A DNA stretch of 64,000 nt. Source: an uncultured Desulfobacterales bacterium. GTDB taxonomy: Bacteria > Desulfobacterota > Desulfobulbia > Desulfobulbales > Desulfocapsaceae. Made by a program: the position numbers and the translations under genes. Shown one piece after another: positions 44,751 to 52,170 of this stretch. Numbering within the stretch: the stretch's first letter is position 1; every line of letters begins with the position of its first letter. Location of the stretch: contig CALGIJ010000011.1 in the NCBI GenBank assembly GCA_937915545.1, positions 203,596 through 267,595 of the forward strand. Reading direction: 5' to 3'. The notes under the pieces are model-generated. The model made no database searches. It was not told the DNA's origin and saw nothing but the letters and a program-made list of their open reading frames with translations.

Positions 44751-45272
44751 TCAGGAAGCGATGCAGGTGCCAGTGCCATCGCCCGGACCCTTGCGCCCGC
44801 CCTGGCCCCCCGCGCCATTGCCACCTTTGCCTCGTCCGGCAAGGAGCAGCGGCGTCCCAGTCTGCCGCTCGATGCTGGTGGTGCAGTCGCCCGGACCATA
44901 GCCAGTGCCGTCCTGGGGTCCGCTGCCGTCATTGCCGGTGCCATCTCCGGGCCCATGTCCGTTGCCGCCATTGCCATTCCCGGCAAAGAGCGGCACCTTC
45001 TCAGCCGGCCGCGCCACACTGCTGGTGCAGTTCCCCGGGCCATAGCCGCTGCCGTCCTTCGGCCCGCTGCCACCATTGCCGGTGCCATCTCCTGGGCCAT
45101 AGCCGTGACCCTTGCCCTTGCCGGTCAACAGCTGGCTGTTTTCGATCCCCCCCTTGTCCACCCCGTCACCTGCGGCAAGACCGTCCCGACTGCCGGAATA
45201 CGCCGCCACCACCAGAAAAAGCGCCAACCCACATGCCACCATCACCACATTTTGCCCTTTCGTCATGTTCAT
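44751..45272 (-). CDS. Exported glycine-rich repeat protein, divergent from the ECF sigma operon
   Basis: 173 residues. A signal peptide or N-terminal anchor (NVVMVACGLALFLVVAAYSG) is followed by a low-complexity Gly/Asp/Asn-rich region of two full repeats and one short repeat, about 48 residues each. Each holds GPGDGTGN, GSGPxDGxGYGPG and one Cys (NCTSS, DCTTS, and TCIAS at the very end). GAGGAG lies seven bases before the ATG at 45272; another ATG two codons upstream is too close to it. Its promoter carries the same -35 and -10 elements as the sigma gene, so it is a likely direct target. A structural role at the cell surface is plausible; function unknown. Confidence 0.75.
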   Translation of the reverse strand: MNMTKGQNVVMVACGLALFLVVAAYSGSRDGLAAGDGVDKGGIENSQLLTGKGKGHGYGPGDGTGNGGSGPKDGSGYGPGNCTSSVARPAEKVPLFAGNGNGGNGHGPGDGTGNDGSGPQDGTGYGPGDCTTSIERQTGTPLLLAGRGKGGNGAGGQGGRKGPGDGTGTCIAS

Positions 45273-45358
45273 CTTCATTCTCCTCGAGGGGATTAGAAGT
45301 CACGCCCGGCCAGCGGACCATCCGCGAGCCGCGAGCGGTTTCGACCTCTCATGCCCCG

Positions 45359-45386
45359 ATAACGCACCACCCCGGCAAAGGTTACA
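45359..45386 (-). promoter_or_regulatory. ECF-type promoter of the glycine-rich repeat gene
   Basis: On the minus strand TGTAACC (45380-45386), 15 bp, CGTTAT (45359-45364). These elements and the spacer are identical to those of the divergent sigma gene; the shared stretch CTGTAACCTTTGCCGG makes a 16-bp inverted repeat with 45442-45457. Confidence 0.8.
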
Positions 45387-45442
45387 GACCTTGTGAAAAT
45401 CCTCGCCGAATGAACGAAAAAAGGGAATGTTCATGCAACAGC

Positions 45443-45470
45443 TGTAACCTTTGCCGGCGAGAGACGTTAT
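45443..45470 (+). promoter_or_regulatory. ECF-type promoter of the sigma-factor operon
   Basis: TGTAACC (45443-45449), 15 bp, CGTTAT (45465-45470). GTAACC/CGTT-like elements are typical of ECF sigma promoters. The start site would fall near 45477, just before the ATG at 45480, so the message would be almost leaderless. Confidence 0.8.
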
Positions 45471-45479
45471 GTGGTTACC

Positions 45480-45959
45480 ATGAACAGGTTTCGCCAGTTT
45501 TATATCGAGTACGGCAACAAGCTCTTTGCCTACCTCTTTCGCAAGTCCGGCAACAGACACCTCGCCGCCGACCTCGTGCAGGAGAGCTTTACCCGCTATC
45601 TCGAACGATACCGCCATGGGGAAGAGAACGTCAGGCTGCTCTTCACCATCGGGCGCAATCTCTTTTATGACGACCGGCGCTACCAGCAGCGCTTCTGCCA
45701 CGACGAGGAGGTGCTGGAGGGAGCGGGCATCGGCCAGGAAGAGCGCTATCTCGCCCAGGAACAATCGCAACTTCTTCTCGCCGCCATGGCGCGGCTTTCC
45801 GACGAGGAGCGCGATATCCTCTCCCTGGTCTCCGGCGGCGACCTCTGCTATCGCGACATCGCCCAGCTGCATCGCTGCAGCGAGGCCAACGTCAAGGTCA
45901 AGGTGCACCGGGCACGGCAGAAACTGAAAGCAATGATGCAGGAGCAAGACCATGGATGA
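45480..45959 (+). CDS. ECF-family RNA polymerase sigma factor
   Basis: 159 residues. Region 2 is visible as LFAYLFRKSGNRHLAADLVQ (about 15-34) followed by ESFTRYLERY and RLLFTIGRNLFYDDRR. Region 4 has LSDEERDILSLVSGGDLCYRDIAQLHRC and ANVKVKVHRARQKLK. No region 3 or C-terminal extension. The ATG at 45480 is preferred over the GTG at 45471 because the predicted transcript starts between them. The upstream promoter matches that of the divergent gene, indicating autoregulation. It overlaps the next gene by eight bases, as sigma/anti-sigma pairs usually do. Confidence 0.93.
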   Translation: MNRFRQFYIEYGNKLFAYLFRKSGNRHLAADLVQESFTRYLERYRHGEENVRLLFTIGRNLFYDDRRYQQRFCHDEEVLEGAGIGQEERYLAQEQSQLLLAAMARLSDEERDILSLVSGGDLCYRDIAQLHRCSEANVKVKVHRARQKLKAMMQEQDHG

Positions 45960-46545
45960 GACCCTCATTTCTCTCTTTATCGACGATGAGCTGGCTCTCG
46001 ACGAAAAGATCGTCTTCGTCGAAACGATCCACGACGATGACCGCTTCGCCGCCGAAACCCTCGCCCTGCTGCGGCAGGAAACGCTGCTGCAGAGACTGCC
46101 GCGGACCATGCCGGCGCCTCACCTGGCCGCCGTGCCTGCAAAAAAACGCTGGCGGCCGCTGCCGTTGTGGCCGGCCTGGACGCAGGCCCTCGGCGGAGCC
46201 TTGGCCATGGCCCTGGTGGCTGGGCTGGTCTTTCTCTGGACGATAAAGGACCCGCAGGGACCAGGTCTGGTCGACCACCGCTTCGTCGTCTATCTCCCGG
46301 GCGTCGAAACTGCCAGCGTGGTGGGCACCTTCACCTCGTGGAAGCCGGTGCCTATGGAAAAGATCGGCGACAGCGGCTACTGGACTCTGACCCTGCCGCT
46401 GCCTCAGGGCGAGCATCGCTACAGCTATCTGCTCGGCCAAGGGCAACGCCTCGTCGACCCGACCATTGCCGCGCGGGAGGAGGACGATTTCGGGGGGGAA
46501 AACTCGCTGTTGATCGTCGGAGGCGCCAATGCTCCGCTCTCTTAG
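45952..46545 (+). CDS. Probable anti-sigma membrane protein with extracytoplasmic isoamylase-type early-set (CBM48-like) domain
   Basis: 197 residues. The cytosolic part (1-70) starts MDETLISLFIDDELALDEKI, a pattern seen in short anti-sigma domains but without the zinc HxxxCxxC motif. One TM segment follows (ALGGALAMALVAGLVFLW, about 79-96). The outside domain (about 105-190) has a beta-sandwich glycogen-binding-like fold: FVVYLPGVETASVVGTFTSW, GYWTLTLPLPQGEHRYSYLL and DDFGGENSLLIV. It might sense a polysaccharide or another surface ligand and release the sigma factor. Translationally coupled to sigma and overlapping the next gene by 17 bp. Confidence 0.78.
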   Translation: MDETLISLFIDDELALDEKIVFVETIHDDDRFAAETLALLRQETLLQRLPRTMPAPHLAAVPAKKRWRPLPLWPAWTQALGGALAMALVAGLVFLWTIKDPQGPGLVDHRFVVYLPGVETASVVGTFTSWKPVPMEKIGDSGYWTLTLPLPQGEHRYSYLLGQGQRLVDPTIAAREEDDFGGENSLLIVGGANAPLS

Positions 46546-46846
46546 CTGCCTGCTCCTGACGACCCTGCTCGGCTGCAGCGCCGGCCATGTCGTCACCAGG
46601 TGCGGCAGCCAGATCTGCCTCGTTGTCGAGGCCCCTGCCGCGAAAACGGTCGCCTTCGCCTCTTCGGCAGACGGTTTCGCTCTGCTGCCGATCCGCCGCG
46701 ACCACGGCGGCCGCTATACGGCGACCATGCCGGCGGCAGAAGAATTTTCCTATTTCTTTGTCGTTGACGGCCGGGTCTACGTGCCCGAATGCCGTGATCG
46801 CGAGTTCGATGATTTCGGGGGCAGCAACTGCCTCTACCACCCATGA
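46529..46846 (+). CDS. Small lipoprotein with the same early-set-like fold
   Basis: 105 residues. A lipoprotein signal peptide ends in LLGCSAG (Cys at 16). The mature part repeats the pattern of the preceding protein's outer domain: CLVVEAPAAKTVAFASSADG, GRYTATMPAAEEFSYFFVVDG and EFDDFGGSNCLY. It probably arose by duplication of that domain. It is placed in the outer membrane or periplasm by prediction (residue after Cys is Ser). It may form a complex with the anti-sigma protein as part of the signal chain. Overlaps the preceding gene by 17 bp. Confidence 0.75.
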   Translation: MLRSLSCLLLTTLLGCSAGHVVTRCGSQICLVVEAPAAKTVAFASSADGFALLPIRRDHGGRYTATMPAAEEFSYFFVVDGRVYVPECRDREFDDFGGSNCLYHP

Positions 46847-46884
46847 TTGCACCTTGCCCCGTGTTAACCCTGTGGGGAGGAACC

Positions 46885-47712
46885 ATGAAGACTCTTGTGT
46901 TTTTTCTGCTGACATCGCTGCTGGCTTCTCTGGCCGGCGCTGAAGAACAAGGCCCTGCTCCCCCTGGGGGACAGGAACGGCTGCAGCATATAGAACGACA
47001 GCTTACCGCTGCCGGCATGACCGACGACGAAGCAGGAAAGATGGTCGCAACCATGACAGCCGCCCGTCTCTCCATCGAACAGATGGAGACCCTCGCGCAG
47101 CATCTGGCCGAGGGCAGCCCTCCCGCCCGCGCGGCGGCCGCCGACAAGGTCCGTGAGGGAAAAGCCAAGGGGGTGCCTCCGGAAGCGATAGTGATGGCGG
47201 TGGAGAGAGTACGCAGCCGCATGGAACAGGCCACCCGCCTGGCAGCCAGCCTGCATCTTGCCGACGACGCGGCGCTGGTCGAGGCCATCGCCGACAGCCT
47301 GGCCGCCGGGTTGCGCGCCGAACACGCCACCCGGCTGGCGGTGGCGCTGAACGTAAGCGCCGCGACAAAGACGGTGAATCGCGATCTGGCCGAGGAAACC
47401 GCGCTCTTTGCCCGCGACATGGCGCGACGGCGCGTGCTTTCCAACACCGTCATCAACGTGCTCGAGCAGGCCCTCTCGCGTAACCCCTCGGCCAGAGATA
47501 TGAGCGACCTCCGCAGCAGCTTCAACGCCAGCAGCGGCAACGCGGAGCAGCAGGCGCAGCGGGTGGGCGGCATCATCGGCCGGGGGGGACAGAGCGCGGG
47601 CAACAGCGTCGGCGCTTCCGGCCAGGGCGGAAGCGCCAGCGGCGGCGCCGGTGGAGCGGGTGGCGGTGGCGGCGGCGGTGGTGGCGGCGGTGGCGGTGGC
47701 GGCCCGAGGTGA
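46885..47712 (+). CDS. Exported protein with long helical body and polyglycine tail
   Basis: 275 residues, ATG after GGGGAGG. A signal peptide (VFFLLTSLLASLAGA) is followed by an Ala-rich helical region (about 25-215) with repeated patterns such as AARLSIEQMETLAQHLAEG and ATRLAASLHLADDAAL, and by a Gly/Ser/Asn region ending in a run of 15 Gly before PR. The helical part recalls proteins with short degenerate alpha-helical repeats, but no family is recognised. It is the last gene of the ECF operon, so it is likely an envelope product of the response rather than a regulator. Confidence 0.72.
   Translation: MKTLVFFLLTSLLASLAGAEEQGPAPPGGQERLQHIERQLTAAGMTDDEAGKMVATMTAARLSIEQMETLAQHLAEGSPPARAAAADKVREGKAKGVPPEAIVMAVERVRSRMEQATRLAASLHLADDAALVEAIADSLAAGLRAEHATRLAVALNVSAATKTVNRDLAEETALFARDMARRRVLSNTVINVLEQALSRNPSARDMSDLRSSFNASSGNAEQQAQRVGGIIGRGGQSAGNSVGASGQGGSASGGAGGAGGGGGGGGGGGGGGGPR
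47640..47703 (+). repeat. GGN/GGC trinucleotide tract
   Basis: A nearly uninterrupted run of GGT/GGC codons encoding the polyglycine tail. Such tracts are prone to length variation by slippage. Confidence 0.8.
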
Positions 47713-47967
47713 GCATCTGACAGGGCGAACCATGACAGCGGATCAGCCATCGGCCAAGGGGGTGCGACAACGCCTTCCCCTTGCCTCAGTAGTGGTCATT
47801 TCTCCTGTCGAGACGCAACCGCCAGGAAAAATGCCCACTCTCCGCTTGCCTTCCGCCAGCCTTCTATGGTTCTCTGTAGAGGGGGTGAAATCCCACCGCC
47901 GGACAGAGGAGCTCGGCGACAGCCGGGCCACCCTGCAGAGATGCATCCCACCGCCAGGTGAACGCAT

Positions 47968-48276
47968 ATGGCCAATGCCGATGACATCATCGCCGCCGTC
48001 GAACTCCTCGGCCTTCCCGAACGGGCCTCGATGGCGGAGATCAAGGCACACTTCCGCAGCCTGATCAAGCACGCCCACCCCGACGGCAGGGGTGACGAAA
48101 GCGGCGAACGCAGTGAGAGGACACGCCAGCTGATCCAGGCTTACCGGGTGATCCTCGACTATTGCCACGGCTATCCCTACAGCTTTGCCAGGGAAGAGGT
48201 GCGGCGCTCCATCTCCGACGAGCAGTGGTGGTTCGATAAATTCGGCAACGACCCGCTGTGGAGCAGGGGGAGATGA
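47968..48276 (+). CDS. Short J-domain (DnaJ-like) protein
   Basis: 102 residues, one J-domain: ELLGLPERASMAEIKAHFRSL (helices I-II), KHAHPDGRGDE with the catalytic HPD near residue 36, and RQLIQAYRVILDYCHGYPYS. The C-terminal 40 residues are unusual, with Trp and aromatic residues (SDEQWWFDKFGNDPLW). Similar short J proteins are found in Desulfo- and Geobacter-type genomes. It would stimulate an Hsp70 for a specific client. The ATG of the next gene overlaps its stop (ATGA), so it is coupled to the PhnD-like lipoprotein and kinase. Confidence 0.85.
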   Translation: MANADDIIAAVELLGLPERASMAEIKAHFRSLIKHAHPDGRGDESGERSERTRQLIQAYRVILDYCHGYPYSFAREEVRRSISDEQWWFDKFGNDPLWSRGR

Positions 48277-49238
48277 CCGCCCCCGCCGACACCTGCCAGC
48301 GGCGCCCGCTTGCCCTCGTCGGAAACCGGCTCGCGGCCCTCCTCATCCTCCTCGTCGCCCTGCTGCTCTCCGGCTGCGGCGACGAAGAAAAGGCCATCAA
48401 GGTTTCCCTGGAGAAGCGCCAGGAGATCGCCTTCCGACCCAAGCAGCCGGCCATCACCTACGCCTACCTGCCGCAGTACTCCAATTCAGAGTCCTTCCAG
48501 CGCCACAACCAGCTCATCGAATACCTCGCCGCGGAAACCGGCCTGCCCATGCGCCAGGTCTTTCCCGACACCTTCGACCACCATATCAACATGTTCGGTC
48601 AGGGCAAGATCGACATCTCCTTCTCCAACCCATTCATCTATGTCAAGCTCGCCAACCGCTTCGGGGCCATGGCGATGACGCGCATCGTCGAAGAGGACGG
48701 CCGCGCCGAATTCCGCGGGCAGATCATCGTCCGCAAGGACAACCGACTCATCCGCTCCCTCGACGATTGCCGCGGCAAGTCCTGGGTGGCGGTCGACCCC
48801 TCCTCCGCCGGTGGCTACCTCTTTCCGCTCGGCCAATTCGTCGACCACGGGCTTACTCTCCGTGACTTCAAGCAGGTAGTCTTCTCCGGCGGCCGCCAGG
48901 AAAACGTTATCCTCGGCGTCCACGCCGGCCTCTACGACTTCGGCTCAATCCGCGAAGGCTCGCTCAAGGTGGTGGCCGACAAAATCGATGTCAGCCAGAT
49001 CGCCGTCATCGCCAGTTCGAGGTGGTACCCGGGCTGGGTCTATGCCTGGAGCCCGCGCCTCGGCAAGGAGTCCGCCGACAAGATCAAGGGGGCCATGCTC
49101 AAGCTGGATTACGCCAACAACCCTCGCCACCGCGAAATCCTCGATGCGGCGCGCTTCATCGGTTTCATCCCCTCCGAGGACGGCGATTTCGACCCTATCC
49201 GCGAGCTGAGTAAGAAGGTGAACCTTGATCTTGAATAA
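48273..49238 (+). CDS. PhnD-like periplasmic binding lipoprotein
   Basis: About 321 residues. A hydrophobic leader ends in the lipobox LLLSGCGDE (Cys near 36). The rest is a type 2 periplasmic binding fold of the phosphate/phosphonate/phosphite PhnD group: ITYAYLPQYSNSESFQRHN, INMFGQGKIDISFSNPFIYVK, GKSWVAVDPSSAGGYLFPL and GVHAGLYDFGSIREGSL. No ABC transporter genes are near. The next gene is a membrane histidine kinase starting inside this one, so the protein likely presents a ligand to the kinase's periplasmic domain rather than feeding a transporter. Confidence 0.88.
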   Translation: MTAPADTCQRRPLALVGNRLAALLILLVALLLSGCGDEEKAIKVSLEKRQEIAFRPKQPAITYAYLPQYSNSESFQRHNQLIEYLAAETGLPMRQVFPDTFDHHINMFGQGKIDISFSNPFIYVKLANRFGAMAMTRIVEEDGRAEFRGQIIVRKDNRLIRSLDDCRGKSWVAVDPSSAGGYLFPLGQFVDHGLTLRDFKQVVFSGGRQENVILGVHAGLYDFGSIREGSLKVVADKIDVSQIAVIASSRWYPGWVYAWSPRLGKESADKIKGAMLKLDYANNPRHREILDAARFIGFIPSEDGDFDPIRELSKKVNLDLE

Positions 49239-51327
49239 CGCCCTGCTGGACTCGCTGCACAACCTGCGGCTGAAGACCAAGATTACCCTCGGGGTGGCTC
49301 TGATGCTGGTTTTCTGCGGCCTCAGCCTCGGTCTCACCCTCGCCGCCATGTCGTCGCGGGCGCTCCTCGAGGAAGGCCAGAAGCGCGGCGCAGCGCTTGC
49401 CTCGGGCCTCGCCTATCGCCTCGCCGAGCCCCTGCTGGCCATGGACCTGCTGCAGCTCAAAAACCTCATCGACAACGTCTTCACCCAATACGACGACGTC
49501 ATTTACATCTTCCTCACCGACACCGACGACAATATTCTCTCTCACACCTTCATCGGTGGCTTTCCCGGCGACCTGCTCACCGTCAACCAGGACGCCGCCA
49601 CCTCCCAGCCGGTGCTCCTCGATACCGAGCGCGGTCTGGTCTACGATTTTCGCGTCCGTGTCTATCTCGGGGAGAAGAATCTTGGCGCCATCCGCCTTGG
49701 CCTGTCGAGAAAGGATATGGAGGCGCAGATCAGGCAGCAGCAGGCGATCAGCCTGCTCGCCACCCTGGCCGTGGTCTCCGTCGGCGTCATCCTCGCCCTG
49801 TGGTTCTCGCACACCGTCACCTTCCGCCTCAATCGGTTGCGCCAGTCGGCGGACGAGATCGTCAAAGGCAACCTCGATATCGAAGTCGGCTTCCCGGCGG
49901 GAAAACAGTGCTGGCGGATCATGAACTGCGGCCGCAGCGACTGCCCGGCCTATGGTGACGCGCGGCGCCGCTGCTGGCAGGTAAGTGGCACCCTCTGCCC
50001 CAACTGTCGTGACAAGAGCTCGCTGATCAAGATCGAGAACTGCCGTCACTGCCAGGTGGTCAAATACGCCTCCGGCGATGAGCTTCAGGATCTGGCCGAG
50101 GCCTTCGACTTCATGGCGGTGACCATCAAGCACCATATCGAGGAACTGACCGCCCGAGAAAAGACCATCGCCGCGCAGCAGGGACTGCTCAAGACCATCC
50201 TCAACGTCACCCCCGACTTCATCACCTTGCAGGACAAAGACCTGCGTTACCGCTTCGCCTGCAAGGCCTTCTGCGAATACTTCGACCTGACGGAGCATGA
50301 GGTCGTCGGCAAGCGCCAGAGCGATATTTTCAAAGGGAATATGGCGAACATCTATCTCCGTGAAGACAAGGAGATCCTTGCCAGCGGCACGCCACTCGTT
50401 AAAGAGATCAGCGTCAAGAAAGCCGACGGCCGGCGCTGGTTCCACGTGGTCAAGGTGCCGGTGTACGAAGACGATGGCACTATCACCGGCCTGCTGCTCA
50501 CCGCCCGCGACATCTCCATGCTGAAGCGCTACCAGGAGCACCTCATCCAGTCGCAGAAGATGGAGGATCTGGGCCGGCTGGCGGGCGGGGTGGCGCACGA
50601 GATCAACACCCCGCTGGGCATCATTCTCGGCTACAGCCAGCTGCTCATGGACGACATCACCGATGAGGAGAGCCTGCAGGCCCTGAAAACCATAGAAAAA
50701 CACACCAAGGCCTGCCGCAAGATCGTCGCCGACCTGCTCGGCTTCTCGCGCCGCTCCCAAGCTATCCGCGAGGCGGTGGACGTGGTGCGCTCGATGCGCG
50801 AGGTCATCAAGCTGGTGGAGCATGTCTTTTCCACCAGCCGCATCGCCATCAGCCACGATCTCGATCACTGCTCAGCCCTGGTGGTCGGCGACGACGAGCA
50901 GCTCAAGCAGGTGTGGCTCAACCTGCTCAACAATGCCGCCGACGCCATTGGCGAAAATGGGCTGATCGCCGTTCACTGCACTCAGGACACCGCCGAAGGG
51001 CGGCTGAGGATGAGCATCGCCGACACCGGGGAGGGGGTGCGCGAGGAGAATCTCAACAAGATCTTCGACCCCTTTTTCACCACCAAGCCGGTGGGCAAGG
51101 GCACCGGACTCGGGCTTTCGGTGTCCTTCGGCATCATCAAGGAGCACGGCGGCAGCATCTCGGCCATCAGCCCCGCACCGGCCGAGCATCTGCCGGAGGG
51201 CTACACCCGCGCTGCCAGCCACGGGCCGGGCACAGTCATCGTCGTCGACCTGCCGATCGCCCGGCCAGAAGAAGATGTCGAAGGTCAGGGAGGGGAGGCG
51301 GGGCAGGCTCCCCCGCCCCGCTCATAA
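49225..51327 (+). CDS. Membrane histidine kinase with two-CW, PAS, HisKA and HATPase domains
   Basis: 700 residues. Two TM helices (about 18-41 and 175-195) enclose a periplasmic sensor region. After HAMP-like sequence is a Cys-rich insert (about 232-280): CWRIMNCGRSDCPAYG, RRRCWQVSGTLCPNC, ENCRHC, the two-CW pattern found in Deltaproteobacterial sensors, perhaps a metal or redox site. Then PAS (about 315-430), HisKA with LAGGVAHEINTPLGII near 452 and HATPase_c (NLLNNAADAI, DTGEGVREENL, FDPFFTTKPVGKGTGLGLS). Start is TTG at 49225 with AGAAGGTG upstream, 14 bp inside the PhnD-like gene. No response regulator follows. The C-terminus is Gly/Pro-rich. Confidence 0.93.
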   Translation: MILNNALLDSLHNLRLKTKITLGVALMLVFCGLSLGLTLAAMSSRALLEEGQKRGAALASGLAYRLAEPLLAMDLLQLKNLIDNVFTQYDDVIYIFLTDTDDNILSHTFIGGFPGDLLTVNQDAATSQPVLLDTERGLVYDFRVRVYLGEKNLGAIRLGLSRKDMEAQIRQQQAISLLATLAVVSVGVILALWFSHTVTFRLNRLRQSADEIVKGNLDIEVGFPAGKQCWRIMNCGRSDCPAYGDARRRCWQVSGTLCPNCRDKSSLIKIENCRHCQVVKYASGDELQDLAEAFDFMAVTIKHHIEELTAREKTIAAQQGLLKTILNVTPDFITLQDKDLRYRFACKAFCEYFDLTEHEVVGKRQSDIFKGNMANIYLREDKEILASGTPLVKEISVKKADGRRWFHVVKVPVYEDDGTITGLLLTARDISMLKRYQEHLIQSQKMEDLGRLAGGVAHEINTPLGIILGYSQLLMDDITDEESLQALKTIEKHTKACRKIVADLLGFSRRSQAIREAVDVVRSMREVIKLVEHVFSTSRIAISHDLDHCSALVVGDDEQLKQVWLNLLNNAADAIGENGLIAVHCTQDTAEGRLRMSIADTGEGVREENLNKIFDPFFTTKPVGKGTGLGLSVSFGIIKEHGGSISAISPAPAEHLPEGYTRAASHGPGTVIVVDLPIARPEEDVEGQGGEAGQAPPPRS

Positions 51328-51348
51328 AAAGTGCCGTATCAGCGGCAC
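51326..51348 (-). terminator. Terminator at the end of wrbA
   Basis: On the minus strand GTGCCG-CTGATA-CGGCAC followed by TTTTT (51326-51330). The loop contains the wrbA TGA stop; it may also end the convergent kinase transcript. Confidence 0.75.
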
Positions 51349-51950
51349 AGTTTGGTGGCGATACGTGCCACATGGGCACCCTGGAACCTGGCCCCGGCCA
51401 GCTCGTTTTCGCTGGGCAGGCGTTCTCCCTGGCCCCCGGCAATGGTCGAGGCGCCGTAGGGCGAGCACCCGGTGACCTCGGCGACGCCCATCTGTCCGGC
51501 AAAGGAGTAGGGCAGGCCAACGATCACCATGCCGTGGTGTAGTAGCGTCGTGTGGAAGCTGAGAATGGTCGACTCCTGACCGCCATGCTGGGTGGCCGAG
51601 CTGGTGAAGACGCTGCCGACCTTGCCAATCAACGCCCCCTTGCCCCACAGGGCGCCGGTGGCATCGAGAAACTGCCGCATCTGCCCACACATGTTGCCGA
51701 AGCGCGTCGGGGTACCGAAGATGATGGCATCGGCTTCGGCCAGCTCGTCGACGGTCGCCACCGGCACCGACGCCATGTTTTTCTGCGCCTCGAGGGCGCC
51801 CATCTTGCCTAAAATCTCCGTAGACAAGGTCTCCGGCACCCTTCTCAGGACCGCCTCGGCGCCTTCCACCTCGCTGACACCTGCGGCAATGGCTTGCGCC
51901 ATCTTCTCTATGTGGCCATACATACTGTAATAGACGACAAGTACTTTCAT
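51339..51950 (-). CDS. wrbA: WrbA-type NAD(P)H:quinone oxidoreductase
   Basis: 203 residues, flavodoxin-like fold binding FMN. It has KVLVVYYSMYGHIEKMAQAI at the N-terminus (phosphate loop), FGTPTRFGNMCGQMRQFLD near 78, ALWGKGALIGKVGSVFTSSA near 97 and GCSPYGASTIAGGQGERLPS near 160. These match the WrbA family, tetrameric two-electron quinone reductases thought to limit semiquinone and oxidative stress. GGGAG precedes the ATG at 51950. It is monocistronic, with its own terminator. Confidence 0.95.
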   Translation of the reverse strand: MKVLVVYYSMYGHIEKMAQAIAAGVSEVEGAEAVLRRVPETLSTEILGKMGALEAQKNMASVPVATVDELAEADAIIFGTPTRFGNMCGQMRQFLDATGALWGKGALIGKVGSVFTSSATQHGGQESTILSFHTTLLHHGMVIVGLPYSFAGQMGVAEVTGCSPYGASTIAGGQGERLPSENELAGARFQGAHVARIATKLCR

Positions 51951-52055
51951 GGAACTCTCCCTGTAAAGGTAATGGTACGTCAGCCTTGGAACCATACCGG
52001 CCCCGGCGGCCATCGCTGTCCATTACAGTAGGGATGGTGATAACGCTGTCAACTC

Positions 52056-52087
52056 GGCCGCACCCCGATAAAGCATGGGGTGCGGCC
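52056..52087. terminator. Perfect 11-bp hairpin between wrbA and the Tim44-like gene
   Basis: GGCCGCACCCC / GGGGTGCGGCC with ten-base loop GATAAAGCAT, about 85 bp after the Tim44-like gene's stop on the minus strand. No T-tract follows. Confidence 0.55.
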
Positions 52088-52170
52088 CAGCCGCCCGGCG
52101 GAAGGGGGAAGGGGCCGGGAAAGAGGGTCCGGCAGGAAGCGGACGGGATGGGTGAAGGGGGCGCGAGGGA

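Noticed and set aside
47870..47967. GGGGGTGAAATCCCACCGCCGG segment resembling part of an FMN- or cobalamin-type riboswitch
   Set aside because: Only a short core matches; the other conserved blocks and helices are missing and the downstream gene is a J-domain protein.
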